This document shows, piece by piece, positions 30,685 to 43,400 of a stretch of DNA of 64,000 nt. The position numbers were made by a program, and so were the translations under genes. Numbering within the stretch: position 1 is the stretch's first letter; the number at the start of each line of letters is the position of its first letter. Origin of the DNA: Lolium rigidum (taxonomy: Eukaryota; Streptophyta; Magnoliopsida; Poales; Poaceae); NCBI RefSeq assembly GCF_022539505.1, contig NC_061508.1, positions 68,829,754-68,893,753 of the forward strand. The letters run 5' to 3'. The notes below the pieces were generated by a model. The model searched no databases. It was not told the DNA's origin and saw only the letters and a program-made list of their open reading frames with translations.

Positions 30685-33600
30685 TCAAACATTTTCTTGC
30701 AGCTCCACCATGGACTTGTCATCCCCCTCCCCTGCCTTGTGGTGCTGCACGGGTTTGAACTTGTATTGCCTAGCGCATATCAGGTAGTACACCAGGTTCA
30801 TGACCTGCAGCAGCGTTACAACCCAGTAGAAGTAGTCCAGCTTGCCATGGTTGATGTTGTCCGGCAGCCAGTTGGAGCCATCAGGGCTGGCGCTCCACCG
30901 GTGCACCACTGTGATGAGCAGTGTGCTCACGTAGCTCCCCAGCGAGATGGAGAGCCAGAAGAGCGCCGTCGCCGTGCTCCGCATGCTCTCTGGCGCCTGG
31001 TCGTACATGAACTCGAGGTGTCCCACCGAGTTGAACGCCTCCGCTATCCCGTGCAGGGCGTACTGTGGCACCAGCCAGTATGCGGACAGCGGGGCCGTCC
31101 CTGCATCTGTGGTCCCCCCAGCTGCCGCAGCCTCCCTACGGTGGCGCTCGACGAAGCCAGCGACGAGGGAAGCCGCCACGGAGATGGTGAATCCTATTCC
31201 CATGCGGTGGAGAAAGGAGATGCCGCGGTCGAGCCCCGTGTAGCGACGGGCCAGTGGGACGAGCGCACGGTCGTAGACGAAGAGGGTGATGAGCATGGGC
31301 AGCAAGGAGAAGACGGTCATCGACCCCGCAGGGATCTGGAAGGATGACAGGTGCGGCGCGACTCGGCGGTCCATGGTGCTGGCTTGCTGCAAGGAGAAGG
31401 TGCCCTGTTGCGACGACGCAGTGATCACAAGGATGCCTGCTGCCCAGATCGGTCCCATGCGGATTACTGATTTGAGTTCCTCTACTCGGTGCACCGTGCT
31501 CAGCCGCCACATGTTGGGGACAGCGGCTGGCGGCTGCTTTCCTGAAGTGGCCTCCGCCATGAGCAGGTCGCCATCAGTGATGATGGCAGCGCGGTCGAAG
31601 AAGCTGCATGACAGAGTCAAGTAACAAATCAATTTGTTTTGAGAATTCCATGCTCAAGGAGCTTGCATTTCACGAGAGGAAAAGCCAAAAGAGAAACAAT
31701 GGCAGGAATGCTGCCATGGTTGCCTCCGGTGTACCGGCCCTTGCTGCTCTCCGACCGATGGGGGTGCAAGGTGACACCTACCGCTGTCTGCTAAAGCGGG
31801 ATGCTGGAGGAGGAGAAATCAAACTGGTGCATGGAAGGCTAGTCCTGGTTGAATTTCACTTGAAACCTTTTAGATTTTTGTTGTTGTTGAGTGAAACCTT
31901 CCAGTTTGGAGGCTCCGGAGATGCTGTGAAAGTTTGTTCTGGGGAATAAACCCAAGTTGCAATTTCAAAGGGTTATCCCAATTAGAAGTAGGTAGTTTCA
32001 AACCTGATTTAGAAGTATTCACATGTCTGGATTTATCCCAACTGAATTGGAAGTTGCAGACTTGATTTGAACAAAAGAGGGTATCTGAATTTGAATGCGC
32101 TCCCCGGTTTGCTATTTGCTCAGCTTGGGAACTGCCAACCAAAAATAAGTTTGTCGATTCGGCCTGGAGTGGCTCCTTCATCTTTTTGGCAGCCTGGCTC
32201 CAGTGGAGAATGACTAGATCTTTCGGGACGAATTAAGGCCACGGTTCAGTTTTAGAATGGCTGTCAATTATTCTTTTTTGATGCTGGACACTGCTGCTAG
32301 AAATGGTCTTAAAGCAAAATAAAGATTTGCACCCTTGCTATTTGATTGGCGACTGCCGTGAGTTGTATGGGTGAGGCGGCTGGTCGATGTACCATAGATG
32401 AGAGCTTATATCAATTTTTTCTTTACTATCGAGCTTTCATGCCTGATAATATTAGACTGACTACCGTGCTTTACATCATTTCTTATCAGCATCAACCTTG
32501 GACAAGTCGTTGGAGATGGACTAAAAGATTGAAACACCCAGCATCGTGCAGTGTTTCCTGGGGTAAAGTTTGCTAGTATTAGTGTCTATGGACTTCAAGA
32601 TTTGACACAAAATTAAGTGAAGAGTATAAGTTTATTGACAGTAAGTTACTGTGGTTAAGATGTAAGGTGTGGCTGTTTTGAAATAAGGAAAGTACGATGG
32701 CAGTATGGATTAGGGAAGATGGCGTGGAGTGTAGAGAACTAGTGTCATTAATTACATGCTCATCTTGGTAACTTGTAAGGGAAGAAAAAATGCCAAACCA
32801 CGTAAAGGCCACCGAAATGGGATGTATGTTTAAGCTGCGATGGCCGATGCCGACTCGAAGTCTCAAAGTAATGGAGGTTTTGGGTACAAACGTGGGAAAA
32901 CAATACTCGAACACGGCTTGTTTTTGAGCTAGAAAGTACTGAACTCAGATTGCAACTTCTGTGCCAGAATCCAGAGGAGGACATCGTCTCAGCTCAGCAC
33001 GGGCAGCTGTATTTTTGGCAGCATTTTGGTGACATCGCCTTCTCATCTCCTACGTCCCGTTGTCCATAAATGATCTTCTTTTTTTTTTTTTTGCGGGTGT
33101 CCATAAATGATCTAAATGGACTATTAGGATATGCTTCGACTAGAGGAAATTCTATGGACCCAACCCAACAATTCCTTGTAGAAAAGAAACAGAAAATAGA
33201 GATAAGACACAGCACATACTTACCGGAGCTGGCTGGTGTGCACGAGCTTGCCGTACATGGAGATGGGCGCGTCCATCTCGTCGTTCTCGTACAGCCTCCC
33301 CGTCTCCCCGCCCGCCCTGTCCACCCGCCGCTTCCTGACGGCGGCGACGACCACCTGCGCGAGCCGCGTGAACGGTGACCCCACGGGCTGGAGCCGCCTG
33401 TACATCGGGTAGCCCGCGACGAACGCGGCGAGGGAGATGCCCATGCACACCGCCGGCACGCCGAGGCCCCAGCCCCAGCCGACGTTGTCCTGCACGTACA
33501 CCACCGCCGTCACGGCCACCAGCATGGACGCGCCGTTGCAGAAGTAGTACCAGTTGAAGAAGCCCCAGGTGCGGGCGCGCTCCGCCGACTCGGACTCGTC

Positions 33601-34261
33601 GAACTGGTCGGCGCCGAACGCCACGATGCAGGGCCGGTACCCGCCGGCGCCCACCGAGTTCAGGAACAGGCAGACGTACAGCACCGCCAGCTGCCACGGC
33701 AGCGCCTGCTCGCACGTGCTGCCGCCGGCGATGGCGGTGTCGCACGGCGCGGGGCGAAACTGTGGCAGCGCGGCCGACACCGTCAGGAGCGCCATCCCCT
33801 GCCACAAGCGCCGCCACAGTTCAGCTCTATCTCTTTCGTTTGCTTCGGTTTGTATGTGTGTCAATGTGTGTACTTACGACTTGGTAGACGAGGGAGGCGC
33901 CGGCGATGGTCCAGAAGCGGCCGATGACGGCGTCAGCGAGGTAAGCCCCGATGAGGGGCGTCATGGCGGAGGTGCCGCCGAAGTTGGTGAGGGTGGTGGC
34001 GGCCTTGGCGAGCGGCATGTGCATCTGCTGGGTGAGGTAGATGAGCATGTTCGTGGAGAAGCCCACCACGGCGAGCTTCTCCGCCACCTCATTGGCTGCC
34101 GCGCGAGCAACAACACTAAGTTAAGCAAGCAAATAAATTCAAATGAATTTGCAAGAGAGTACTATGCCATTAATTTTCTTACCGAAGATGTAGGGCATTG
34201 TTCTTAGGCCGCCCTTCTTCTTGCTCTTTGTCCCATCCATGGCCGTCGCCTCAGCCGCCAT
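30685..34261 (-). CDS. NPF (NRT1/PTR family) transporter, NPF3-like
   Basis: Four exons, 34261-34183, 34095-33878, 33798-33224 and 31603-30685, with GT-AG introns and all phases matching, give 596 residues. That is the normal length for this 12-helix proton-coupled family, whose members move nitrate, nitrite, peptides or hormones across the plasma membrane or organelle membranes. Typical motifs are GGLRTMPYIFANEVAEKLAV (helix 1), LTNFGGTSAMTPLIGAYLAD (helices 2-3), FFNWYYFCNG (helix 5) and FDRAAI. The C-terminal half ends with WLPDNINHGKLDYFYW. In the ExxER proton-coupling motif the Arg is Lys (E29-x-x-E32-K33). TLTNFGGTS and GRFWTI resemble the NPF3 group (inference). No break is seen, so it is probably active. 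Confidence 0.92.
31604..33223 (-). other. Large third intron of the transporter gene (1620 bp)
   Basis: Bounded by GTAAGT (33223 side) and TGCAG (31604 side). The first two introns are only 87 and 79 bp, so this one has been enlarged. It contains a T-rich run (about 33070-33090) next to 'gcgggtgtccataaatgatc', a text also present just upstream of the run as 'tgtccataaatgatc', which suggests a small insertion. No coding sequence of a known family is inside. Confidence 0.75.
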
Positions 34262-34360
34262 TCTCTGATCTCGTGGTGGCGATGGTGTACGATTGCACGT
34301 GTTGCCACCGCTCACTGCTCCCTCTATGGCGAGTTCCTGAAACCAGCTGTAGGCTTCACA

Positions 34361-34368
34361 TATTTATA
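34361..34368 (-). promoter_or_regulatory. TATA box of the transporter gene
   Basis: The minus strand reads CTATAAATATG here, about 100 bp upstream of the start codon at 34261. The consensus match (TATAAATA) and the spacing make this a good core promoter candidate. Confidence 0.6.
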
Positions 34369-34647
34369 GATAAGCTACCACTGCCAGCGCCCCATGTCAC
34401 TCGTCGACTATAAGAAAAGCTTCCAAGTTTATTTACAAGGAAGAGGAATTGTCCGAGGTTGATTGCATTATTTATGTGCTCCACTAAATAAACGTACGGG
34501 TACTTCTGTCCCTGGCCAAATGCCGTTGCCAATCTCCTTTCGGCATGGTCCCTTTTCACATTTCCGAAAGAGAAACATGGTGAGTCCCGTGTCCATGTGA
34601 CAAACACGGTGAGGGCCCTCGCGTCCCCCAAATGACGAATGGGGAAA

Positions 34648-35003
34648 ATCGTGTTCCAGTTGCGTCCTTTAAAGCTAAATAGCGTTTTATTTTATGTCCG
34701 ACGTTCCTGGTACATAGAGTCTCTACCGGGGACGCCGGACACAAAAACAGAGTCCGGACGCATGCATGCAGCCCCTACTCCCAACATGTCATTCTCTTTT
34801 CCCACACTTTCTCTCACCTACTTTTCCCACATAGGATGGTCCCCTCTATTAAAATGCATGTATCTGGACCCTGTTTGATGGACGCGGCTAGGAAGGGCCT
34901 CTTTTTTGTATAAACTTTTGGTCTCTTTTTGTCCGGCGCGGTCCCAAACATGTCCCAAATCGTTTGTGCCGGACGTTTTTTGAGGGACGCGACTGGAGAT
35001 GCT
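34648..35003. mobile_element. Possible MITE with inverted ends
   Basis: TCCAGTTGCGTCCTTTAAA at the left (about 34654-34672) matches, on the opposite strand, TCCAGTCGCGTCCCTCAAA at the right (about 34978-34996), 16 of 19. The end 'agcatctccagtcgcgtcc' resembles common grass MITE termini. No target duplication was fixed. Similar text (cggcacaaacga) continues just to the right, so a second copy may abut. Confidence 0.4.
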
Positions 35004-35669
35004 CTTAGGGCATCATCAGCGGGCCGGCACAAACGATAGAGGGTGTTCAAACATGTCCGCCTGGACAAGGGCACGGCCTAGTGGCGTGACTTAAACGGGC
35101 GAGCGGCGCGAACCTGTTCGCCGGGATCCATTTGCAGCTAAAATTTGGAATGAAAATGCGGTCATGCGGATGCGTGCACTTTCCCTTCTTGTTCTCCACG
35201 GGTCCTTCTATCAGTGGCACATTTACACTCCCCACCTGCCGCTCTCATAAGAAACCATCGACATAGTGGCCAAATCCCTTGCGAGCGATAGAAGACGGAT
35301 GTGCTGCTCACAAATCTCTTATCTCTATTTTATTTACTACACGTTTGCACTTTATTTCTATATGTATGCATAGTTGCAGGAGAATCCTTAACCCTGGCTT
35401 ATTTCCATCCATTGAACACAACCCAATTAAGATTAAACTAGATAGGTCCGATAAACATAAAATAAAATCAACTAGCAAGTCTTGTAGACGTTTCCTTTAC
35501 AACACTTTAGCATTGCTTTTTAAGGTTCGATTAAACCTAGGTCTTCTAGGGGAAAAGCTTATCATGCTACAATCCATAATTCGGATCGAAGGTATCAACC
35601 TACCTATCTACCCAAGAAAGTTCGAATTTCCCCAACTATTACTTAGTGGATTTGGAAACTCCAAATAGT
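35004..35669. other. No gene seen
   Basis: Intergenic DNA without a recognised protein, RNA or element end. The 129-residue frame at 35279-35668 has no recognisable motif and is AT-rich. Confidence 0.4.
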
Positions 35670-35814
35670 CCTGTTGTGGGGGTCCTTGTTGAGAGTGTGC
35701 ATCTAGAGGCTAGCTTGGTGTTGAACTAGCTCTTGATGTGGTTGGGAGCCTCCAAGTTGCATGGGGAGTCTTGCCCCAACCTTGTGTGAAGGTCAGATGC
35801 CTTTACCGGCCTTA
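35670..35814 (+). repeat. Older LTR-like remnant, left part
   Basis: Text such as 'gggagtcttgccccaaccttgtgtgaaggtc' ends exactly at the insertion site of the element at 35815. It resumes at 46303 with 'cttagtggagaagtggg' after the CCTTA duplication. The continuous sequence looks like part of a retroelement LTR. Family not identified. Confidence 0.45.
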
Positions 35815-38216
35815 TGTAAGGGTACATTGCCCCTATGTGTGGTTTTGGTAATTAATGACAACCCCTATGGACTAATGTTTTCATTGAGTTTATATGAAGG
35901 AATATTCCATAGGTACTACTTGTACTCCATGTGTTGGATTCAAGTATGGATGCCATGAAGATAAAGGTATACCTTGTGTATTGGCATCAAGATCATCGGT
36001 ATGAAGATATATATATGTGATATGATCAAGAAGAAGAAACGAAGATGGAGTTCTTATGTGGAACTCAATATTAGCCATGCTCTATCTTATGTGAGTATGA
36101 GAAGATACAAGGTTGAGTTGGGCAAGTTCAAGATGAGCATCTCAAGTGAATCACATGCTTGAAGCTTGCCATCCATTTGGTGATAATGGACTTGTGAAGA
36201 TGTGCATCAATGGAGCTTTCCCATCATAGTGTATGGGGAGCATTTGTGAGTCTTCACGAAGCAACATTGGTCAAGTGAGGCATTCGGCTTGAGTGGAGCG
36301 TGAAGAGCTATCATCAAGATCAAGCGGGATGCGCAAGGCAAAGGTATGACCTTGATAGGTTTTCCTTTTACCGGTCTCAAGGTGGTTGTTGGGAGACCGG
36401 ATTATAGGATAGATAGCCGCACTATTAAGAGGGGCTTTCGGTTGGGTAACTTGATCACATCGTCTTAGGGAGCTCAATCCTTTGCATACTTTGCATATCC
36501 GTATTGCTTCTTGGTGTTTCTCTGTGTGAGGTTCTTGAGCTTGTTGCTAGCTTTACAACAAGCCCAAGTTCATCGAAAACGGAATCCGCATGCATCTTCT
36601 ATTGCGTTTTCGAGGTTGGGTGATTTTACTCGGTTATTCATGATATAAGGTTCTACCTTTTATATTCATGATAAAATCCCCTCCTATAGATTCTTGTGTT
36701 TTCACTTTCCATAGGATAGCATTTGTTGTTGTCTTCCAAACAAAACTGGTTTCATTCGAATCGGGATTCGGGAGCAAAAGTTATTAAAGAAAAGAGGAAA
36801 AGAGAAAAGAATAAAAAGAAAAGAAAGAAAAAAAAAGGAGGAGGAGCAGCCGGCCGGTCGGCCGGCCTGCCGGGCCCCGCGCCGGCCCACCCGGCCGAAA
36901 CCGGCCCGGGCGCTTGTGCCATCCGGGGTGGGCTCCAGTGGCCTTTGGGCCCATGTCCGGTCACAGGCCCGGTGGCCGACCAGCCCACCCGCGGCCGCCC
37001 CGGCCGGACCGGCCTCCCGCCCGGCCGGGCCTTACGCGCCCCGCGCGGCCCACCTCCCCGCGCGCCCGTTGCTCTCCGCCGCCCGTGCGCTGCTGCCGCC
37101 CCGCCCGGCCAGTGGGCCGGCCCGACCGGGCGCCCAGCTGGGCTGGTCAGCGCCAGCTCCGGTCGGCCGGCCTGCCAGCCGGCTGGGGCACCTTTTTGGG
37201 CCGTTTTTCTTCCCCTTTTCATTTTTTTTCCCCCAACGGCTCTATTTTCCCCTTAGCTATAAATAGGCTTCTTCCACCTTGAGCCAAGTTAGTTCTTCCC
37301 ATTCTCTCACCTCCATTGCTACTATTTGAAGAACTTGCTCTTCCTCTTGAATCCTCCAACCATTCTTGCTCATATTTGAGGATTTGTGAGAGTGGATCTA
37401 GATCTACACTTCCACCAAACCAATTCTTCTCTAAGTGAGGGAATCTCTTGGGATCTAGATCTTGGAGTCTTTGGTTGACTTTCCCCTTGTTCTTCCTCTC
37501 CAATCTCATCCTAGCATTCGTTGCTTTGGTGGGATTTGAGTGTGAAGGACTTGAACACCTCCGGTGTTCTTGCCTTGCATCATTGCATAGTGTTGAGCTC
37601 TCCACCACGATTTGTTCGAGTGAGAGACCGTGAGCTTGTTACTCTTGGAGGGTGACCTCCTAGTTGGCTTGGTGATTGGTGCTCCGGTGATCTCTTCAAG
37701 AAGATTGTGAAGAGGCCCGGGCTTCTCCTTCGTGGAGCTTGTGAAGTGGTTGTGGAGCTTGCCATCTCCGGAGCGGAGAAAAAGCTAACCATAAGGAAAG
37801 GGCCATTATCCTTCGTGGGTGTGGTTCGGAGAATAGGGTGAGCCTTCGTGGCGCGGGGAATCCTTCGTGGGACCTCCACTCCTCCAAACGTGACGTACCT
37901 TGTTGCAAAGCAAGGGAACACGGGAATACATCCTCGTCTCCGCGTGCCTCGGTTATTTCTATACCCGAGCTCTCTTTCCTTGTGATAGCCATCGTGCTTG
38001 AAGTACATATATCTTGCTATCACTTGTGCTACATATATCTTGTGCCTATCTTGCTTAGCTCTAGTTACTATTGTCACACTTAGTTGAGCTTAGCATATTT
38101 AGGGTTTGTGCTTGTAAACTAAACGATAGTTTAATTCCGCATTCATACAAGACAAATCCGCAAGAGTTTGTAATTGCCTATTCACCCCCCCCTCTAGGCG
38201 ACATCTCGATCTTTCA
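35815..38216 (+). repeat. 5' LTR (2402 bp)
   Basis: Begins TGTAAGGGTACATTG and ends GATCTTTCA, directly before the PBS. It contains a purine block (about 36775-36845), a very GC-rich block (about 36840-37200) and a TATA-like 'gctataaatagg' near 37256, followed by a long leader. The GC block is rich in CCGGCC and produces long meaningless ORFs in several frames. Confidence 0.93.
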
Positions 38217-38232
38217 ATTGGTATCGAGCAAG
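38217..38232 (+). other. Primer binding site
   Basis: ATTGGTATCGAGCAAG follows the 5' LTR. TGGTATC is the start of the initiator-methionine tRNA PBS used by most copia elements; after that the match to the usual AGAGC is imperfect. Confidence 0.6.
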
Positions 38233-38272
38233 GTCTCTCCTTGTTTTAGGCTTCACCGCCTTGAGAGTAAAG

Positions 38273-40484
38273 ATGTCGGCTAGTATAGTGCACAATGACA
38301 CAATTGTCTTTAATGGCACAAATTATCTTTTGTGGCGAAATTGCTTGCTTTGTAATCTTCGGACCTTGTGTCCACATATAGAGCAATTTCTAGATGTAGG
38401 TTTTTCTCCTCCGATGGATCCTCAAAATCTATCTTTAGAGGATGAGAAAAACTTACATCTTGAAGCTCAAGTATCTAATGAGCTTTTATTCTCCTTGAGA
38501 CCCGATTTTCGTAGGTTCTTGATATATATAAAGCGAAAATCGTCTCATGAGATGTGGATCAAGCTTAAGGAAATGTTTGGTGGATCCACTTCTCAATTGG
38601 TCGGTGGTGACTCCGAGGAGCTCTCTTCCCCTTCACATCATGAAGAGCTCCAAGTTGCTACCACCTCCGGCCGTGATGAGTTCTCATCTTCTTCCACTTC
38701 ACCAACGTGTAGCAAGACACGAGGTAATGATATGGTGAGTGGTGAGGAAAATTGCAATGTTGATATTGTGCTCAATAGTGATGATTCTTCATCTCTATCC
38801 CATTGTAATGCTTCCTCTTTGGACTTAAACACATCTAGCATTAAAAATAACCTACATGCTTGTGTTGATGGTCCTTGCATATCATGTGTAAATTGCTTAC
38901 ATAGATCTCATGATGATATGCTTACCTTGTCTTGTTCCCATAATCAAAATGCTTCTATTTCCTCTAGTTGGTTGTTGACTAACAATGTAGAGGAAACCGA
39001 ACACTCTATGGATCAAGACACGACTTCAAATGAGGATTCAAGAATATCTTCATCTTCATCCTCACGGTATGCACATGTGCCTTATGGCAAATGGATCAAA
39101 GGTATCTCCTACTTTGACTCCTAACACTTCCTCTAATGATGAGAATGATGATGATGATAATGATGAAGAATATAATATCTTGGTGCATAATATGGCAATG
39201 GTATATGCTTCTCTTCATGGTAATAAAGAAGCTCGTGCTAATCTCGAACACTCTATGGATACCTTGAGTAAATATAGGGAAACCATAGTGGAGTTGGAGT
39301 CCCATATTGAAAATGGGGAAAAGAGATTCACTCTCCTCAAGCATGAGCTAAAAGATGAGAAGCATACTAATTTTATGCTTACACAAAAAATTGAATCCTA
39401 TATGCATGAAAATGAGAAAACTATTGTTGATGCTTGTGCTACTAACTCTACTTCTTGTGAAGCATCTACCTTAAAGGAGAATGTTGAGCTAAGGGCTCAA
39501 CTTGAGTTGCTAACTAGCAATTGTAGGGAATTGGAAGAAAGCAATAAAACGCTCTCACACTCTCTTGAGGATCTTCTAACTTCCTACGATGGGCTAAAGT
39601 TAGCTCATGAGGCTTGTACCACTAAGGTAACATCTTGTGAGCCTCATGTGGACATTAGCACAATCTCTACTACAAATGCTATATCGACATGTGCTAGTCC
39701 TAGTAGTCCATCTAGTCAAACTAGTGATACACCTTGTGTTGGATTACTTGCTTTGCCTTGTTGCTCTAATAATGAAGCTTCTACTTCCTCTAGTACTTGT
39801 ATTTCTACTAACCATGTAGAGGAAATCAAAGAGCTCGAGGCCCAAGTCCTTTCTTTAAAGAAAGACTTGGAAAAGCGTCATGAAGGGAAATCCGCACTTG
39901 ACAAGATGTTGAGTATGCAACAATCCCCCAATGACAAGAGTGGACTTGGATTCAATTCCAATAACAAGAGCAAGTCCAAGAGCAAGAGCAACAAGAAGAA
40001 GGGCCAAGACAAAGTCAAGGATCCGGCCAAGTTGGTTTGCTTCAAGTGCAAGGTTGAAGGGCATCATGTTAGATCATGTCCATTGAAGAAGAAGAAGCAC
40101 TTGAGTGAGAAACAACAAGGGAAACGGCCACAAGGTCAAGGTCAAGCTCATGCTCGACCTCAAGTTGAAGATAGGCCACTTCCCAAGAAGAATCAAGATA
40201 TTGTTCCCCAAGAGAAGAAATCAATAAAGAAGAGAAAGGGGAACACTTGCTACTTATGCCGTGTGAAGGGGCACTTTGCTTCTTCATGTTTAGGTAGTAT
40301 CTTATCTAACCCTATAATTGTTGATGATGATTATTCTCTAGGGAAGGATAAGGATGGCAATGTGTTTGCCAAGTTTGTTGGAACTCAAAGTGGTCTCAAG
40401 AAAAGGACCATTTGGGTTGCCAAGCCTATTGTGACTAACCTCTTAGGACCCAACTTGGTTGGGGACCAACAAGCTCAAACGTGA
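38273..40484 (+). pseudogene. copia-like gag with two zinc knuckles, one frameshift
   Basis: The frame starts at ATG 38273. The first part has the copia gag pattern (FNGTNYLLWRNCLLCNL, then SHEMWIKLKEMFGG). It changes frame once at about 39060-39110, near a run of TCATCT repeats, and continues to a stop at 40482-40484. The middle is serine-rich, then a coiled coil (ELESHIENGEKRFTLLKHEL; EIKELEAQVLSLKKDLEKR). Near the end are a Lys-rich stretch and two CX2CX4HX4C knuckles: CFKCKVEGHHVRSC and CYLCRVKGHFASSC. About 735 residues in total, longer than a usual copia gag. It would bind element RNA and form the particle. No pol follows. Confidence 0.8.
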
Positions 40485-43400
40485 TCAATAGGTACATGTG
40501 GAGGTCATTGGAGACTTGGCTACTTCATGAAGAATTAAGGGATCTTCATATATTATATTATGACCAAGCCAAGTCGTATGGATTATCATCTATATCTTAT
40601 ATCCAATGTTCCTCCCTGCGATAACGTATACTTCAACTCACCATATTTATTGTAAGTTACTTGCCCCTTTGCATGTTTGGTTTTGTACCAAATATTTGTG
40701 TGTATGTGTTGTGTCTTACTTACCTATCTTGTGTATTCAAGTATGTTTGTTTGACTCATCATATACTTGTGTATTGTTGGGAGCCTAATGCATCTTGATG
40801 ATATCTTATTTGGCTCTCTTTGAGTGATTAATGGAACATCCCATTTTGGGGGAGTGTTATGCATTGTGCATCTCTCTTTCTTTAAAATGTGTGTATGTGG
40901 GTACCACCACTTAGTATTGATATTGCAAGATTATCTAGTAACTATGTGGTGTGGCATACTCATGAGAAATTCAAATTCTAAATGTCCATTAATCATCTCT
41001 AGTTGAATTTTAGTTGCCTCTTGTTTAGAAGAAATGTTTTATCACATTATGGGGGAGTAATATGTTTTGTACATATCACAAGCCTAGAAAATGTGAACAT
41101 ATGAGGTTATGCCACTTAGAGTTGATGCTCTTAATTATCTTGTTCCTAGGTGGCATGTTTGCTCAAACAAGCTCCACTTATATTAAAAAGCTTTTATTGG
41201 CTCATCTTATGGACTCTTGTTTGATTAAGAAATTCTTGGAACGGTTTTCCTCAAATACATATCTCTATATCTTATTTGGGACACTGTTTGCTTCAAGTTA
41301 TTCTAATCATTGCCGTGCATGATTGTTTGACTAATTGAAGCCATCAAGAATCTTCATCCGTGCATAGTGCTTAATTATATACACTTATCCTATGCCTTTA
41401 TTTGTGAAGTTGATCCTTACTATCATTGTCAATTCACCACCGGAAATTATGTCCAATATACTCATTGTCTTTGACAATTGATAACCTTGTATGTGGTTGA
41501 ATTCATGGATCATCTTCACCTTGGATTGCTTCTTATTTACTTATTTTATTTCCAAGAAATCTTTGTTGCTCCCATTTGGCTTCCTTGTCCCTTTGAAAAA
41601 TCTTTTGATAAATTCTCTTAATTCATATTAAGTGTTTGTTTTGGAAGACAAACCTTTTCCTTACGGTACATTGTGCCATTGTGAAAAGTGTAGAGGGTTT
41701 GGTTTATTTGTTTGAACCTTGCTCTTTTTGGGAGTTTTGCTATCTCATTCCTTCTTCTATGCTTTATTTGTTGAATGAGATAAACCTTTGAGCATGTTTG
41801 CTTTATTTCATCATTTATGCTCAATGGTTTCTTCTTAGTTCATTTGTTGAACTTTGTTGAACAAATCTTTTGTGATTTGCGTCTTTGATATAATTTGGAC
41901 AACAAATTTGTTTGGTCACACCTTTTATGCCCTATTCGATTCTTTTGGTGTTTTGTCCAAAGTATATCTTTCTTGGATCTTTAAAGTCTTTATGTGTGCT
42001 TATATGTAATTTGTTTATATTTGTAGCATGCTTGCTTTGGTTGATCCATTATATAGGGTATACTCCATCAAATCCTAAATGGCTAAGATGTGCATGAAAT
42101 TCAAATTTCATCTAAAATATGCACATATTTATATGGAGTGTGTCCTATATATTGTGGTTTGTCTAACCATGTTGGACCCAATAAGTTTGGGGGCCAAGAT
42201 GTACTTGAATGATGTTCTAGGTACATTGGAGATGCAATGGAGGCTTGTCTCATCTATAAGGAAGGTGTTATCACCATATGAGAATTGGAGTCAAGACTAG
42301 GAGGATCGATGAATCTCTATCTACTACATCATGCCATTGCTATCTCGGTAACAAGTATCTTATTCATGCATACTCATATAGCATCCAACCTCTTGTAGGT
42401 TGCATCTTGGCATGAAATTCTTTATTTCGAAAATATTGAGGTTCTTGAAAAATCCTTTTAAAGAAAACTTCTTATTATACATTTGAGTAATTTGAGAAGA
42501 TGCATATGATAGGAATATATATATATATATATATCATGTTTATGATTCACCTATCTCAAATACGCCCTCTAGCAATTTATTGCATATCAATTCCTCAAAG
42601 AGCTCTTATGTGCAATATTGATGAAATTGCGAAATAAATCCATATTTATGATACTTGTTGCCTTTCTCAAAACATTCCAACTAGCTTTACTTCCCTTATT
42701 GTTGGTTGTGATGTTTTTGAGATTTTCTTAGTTGAAGCTCATTCATATACCACTAGTGAAAATTGGAGCCATAGGCTATATATGCCTTTTAAGCAAATAT
42801 CCTTTGGTATATTTTATGACTTCATCTTGGATATCGTATCTTATTTATTTTGATAACCTCTTGTGTGTGCATGTTTCTTTATGGATCACTATGTCCACTT
42901 TAGAAACTTATATACATGAGAGCGTTAATCCATCACCTTGATATCCTTGCTCTTTGCCAACCATCTTTTACCCTTTTGTTTTTAGTGATGTTGGTAAAGA
43001 AGATTTATGAGTGCTTGGTTTATTTGTTTTACTTCATGCACTCATATCTCGTAATTGTTGGACTCAAGTTGTTCTTGATAAGCATATTATCTTTATCTTA
43101 GTTGTGTTCTAAATGATATATATAGGGAGTGAGGATTCCATGTTTGTGCATATTGTATTCAAATACAAACATTATAAATTGTGCACGAACCTTGGGGAGC
43201 TTTCTTATTTTTATTTAGAGCACTATATCTCTCTTATCATGATATCCTTGTTTGTCCAATTAGATCTTTGATTGCTTGCCTTATTTGTGAAAACTTTCTC
43301 CATCATGATATTCTTATGCAATCTTTGATCCTCAATATAGTTTGACTTCCTTCAAGTATTCATCATTGATATGTGCATTTGATTCCACTCAAATTATGAG

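Noticed and set aside
36723..37282. Several long proline/arginine/alanine-rich ORFs in the LTR (also at 44786-45440)
   Set aside because: They come from the CCGGCC-rich block of the LTR, occur in most frames and differ between the two LTRs by frame-breaking indels, so they are not protein-coding.
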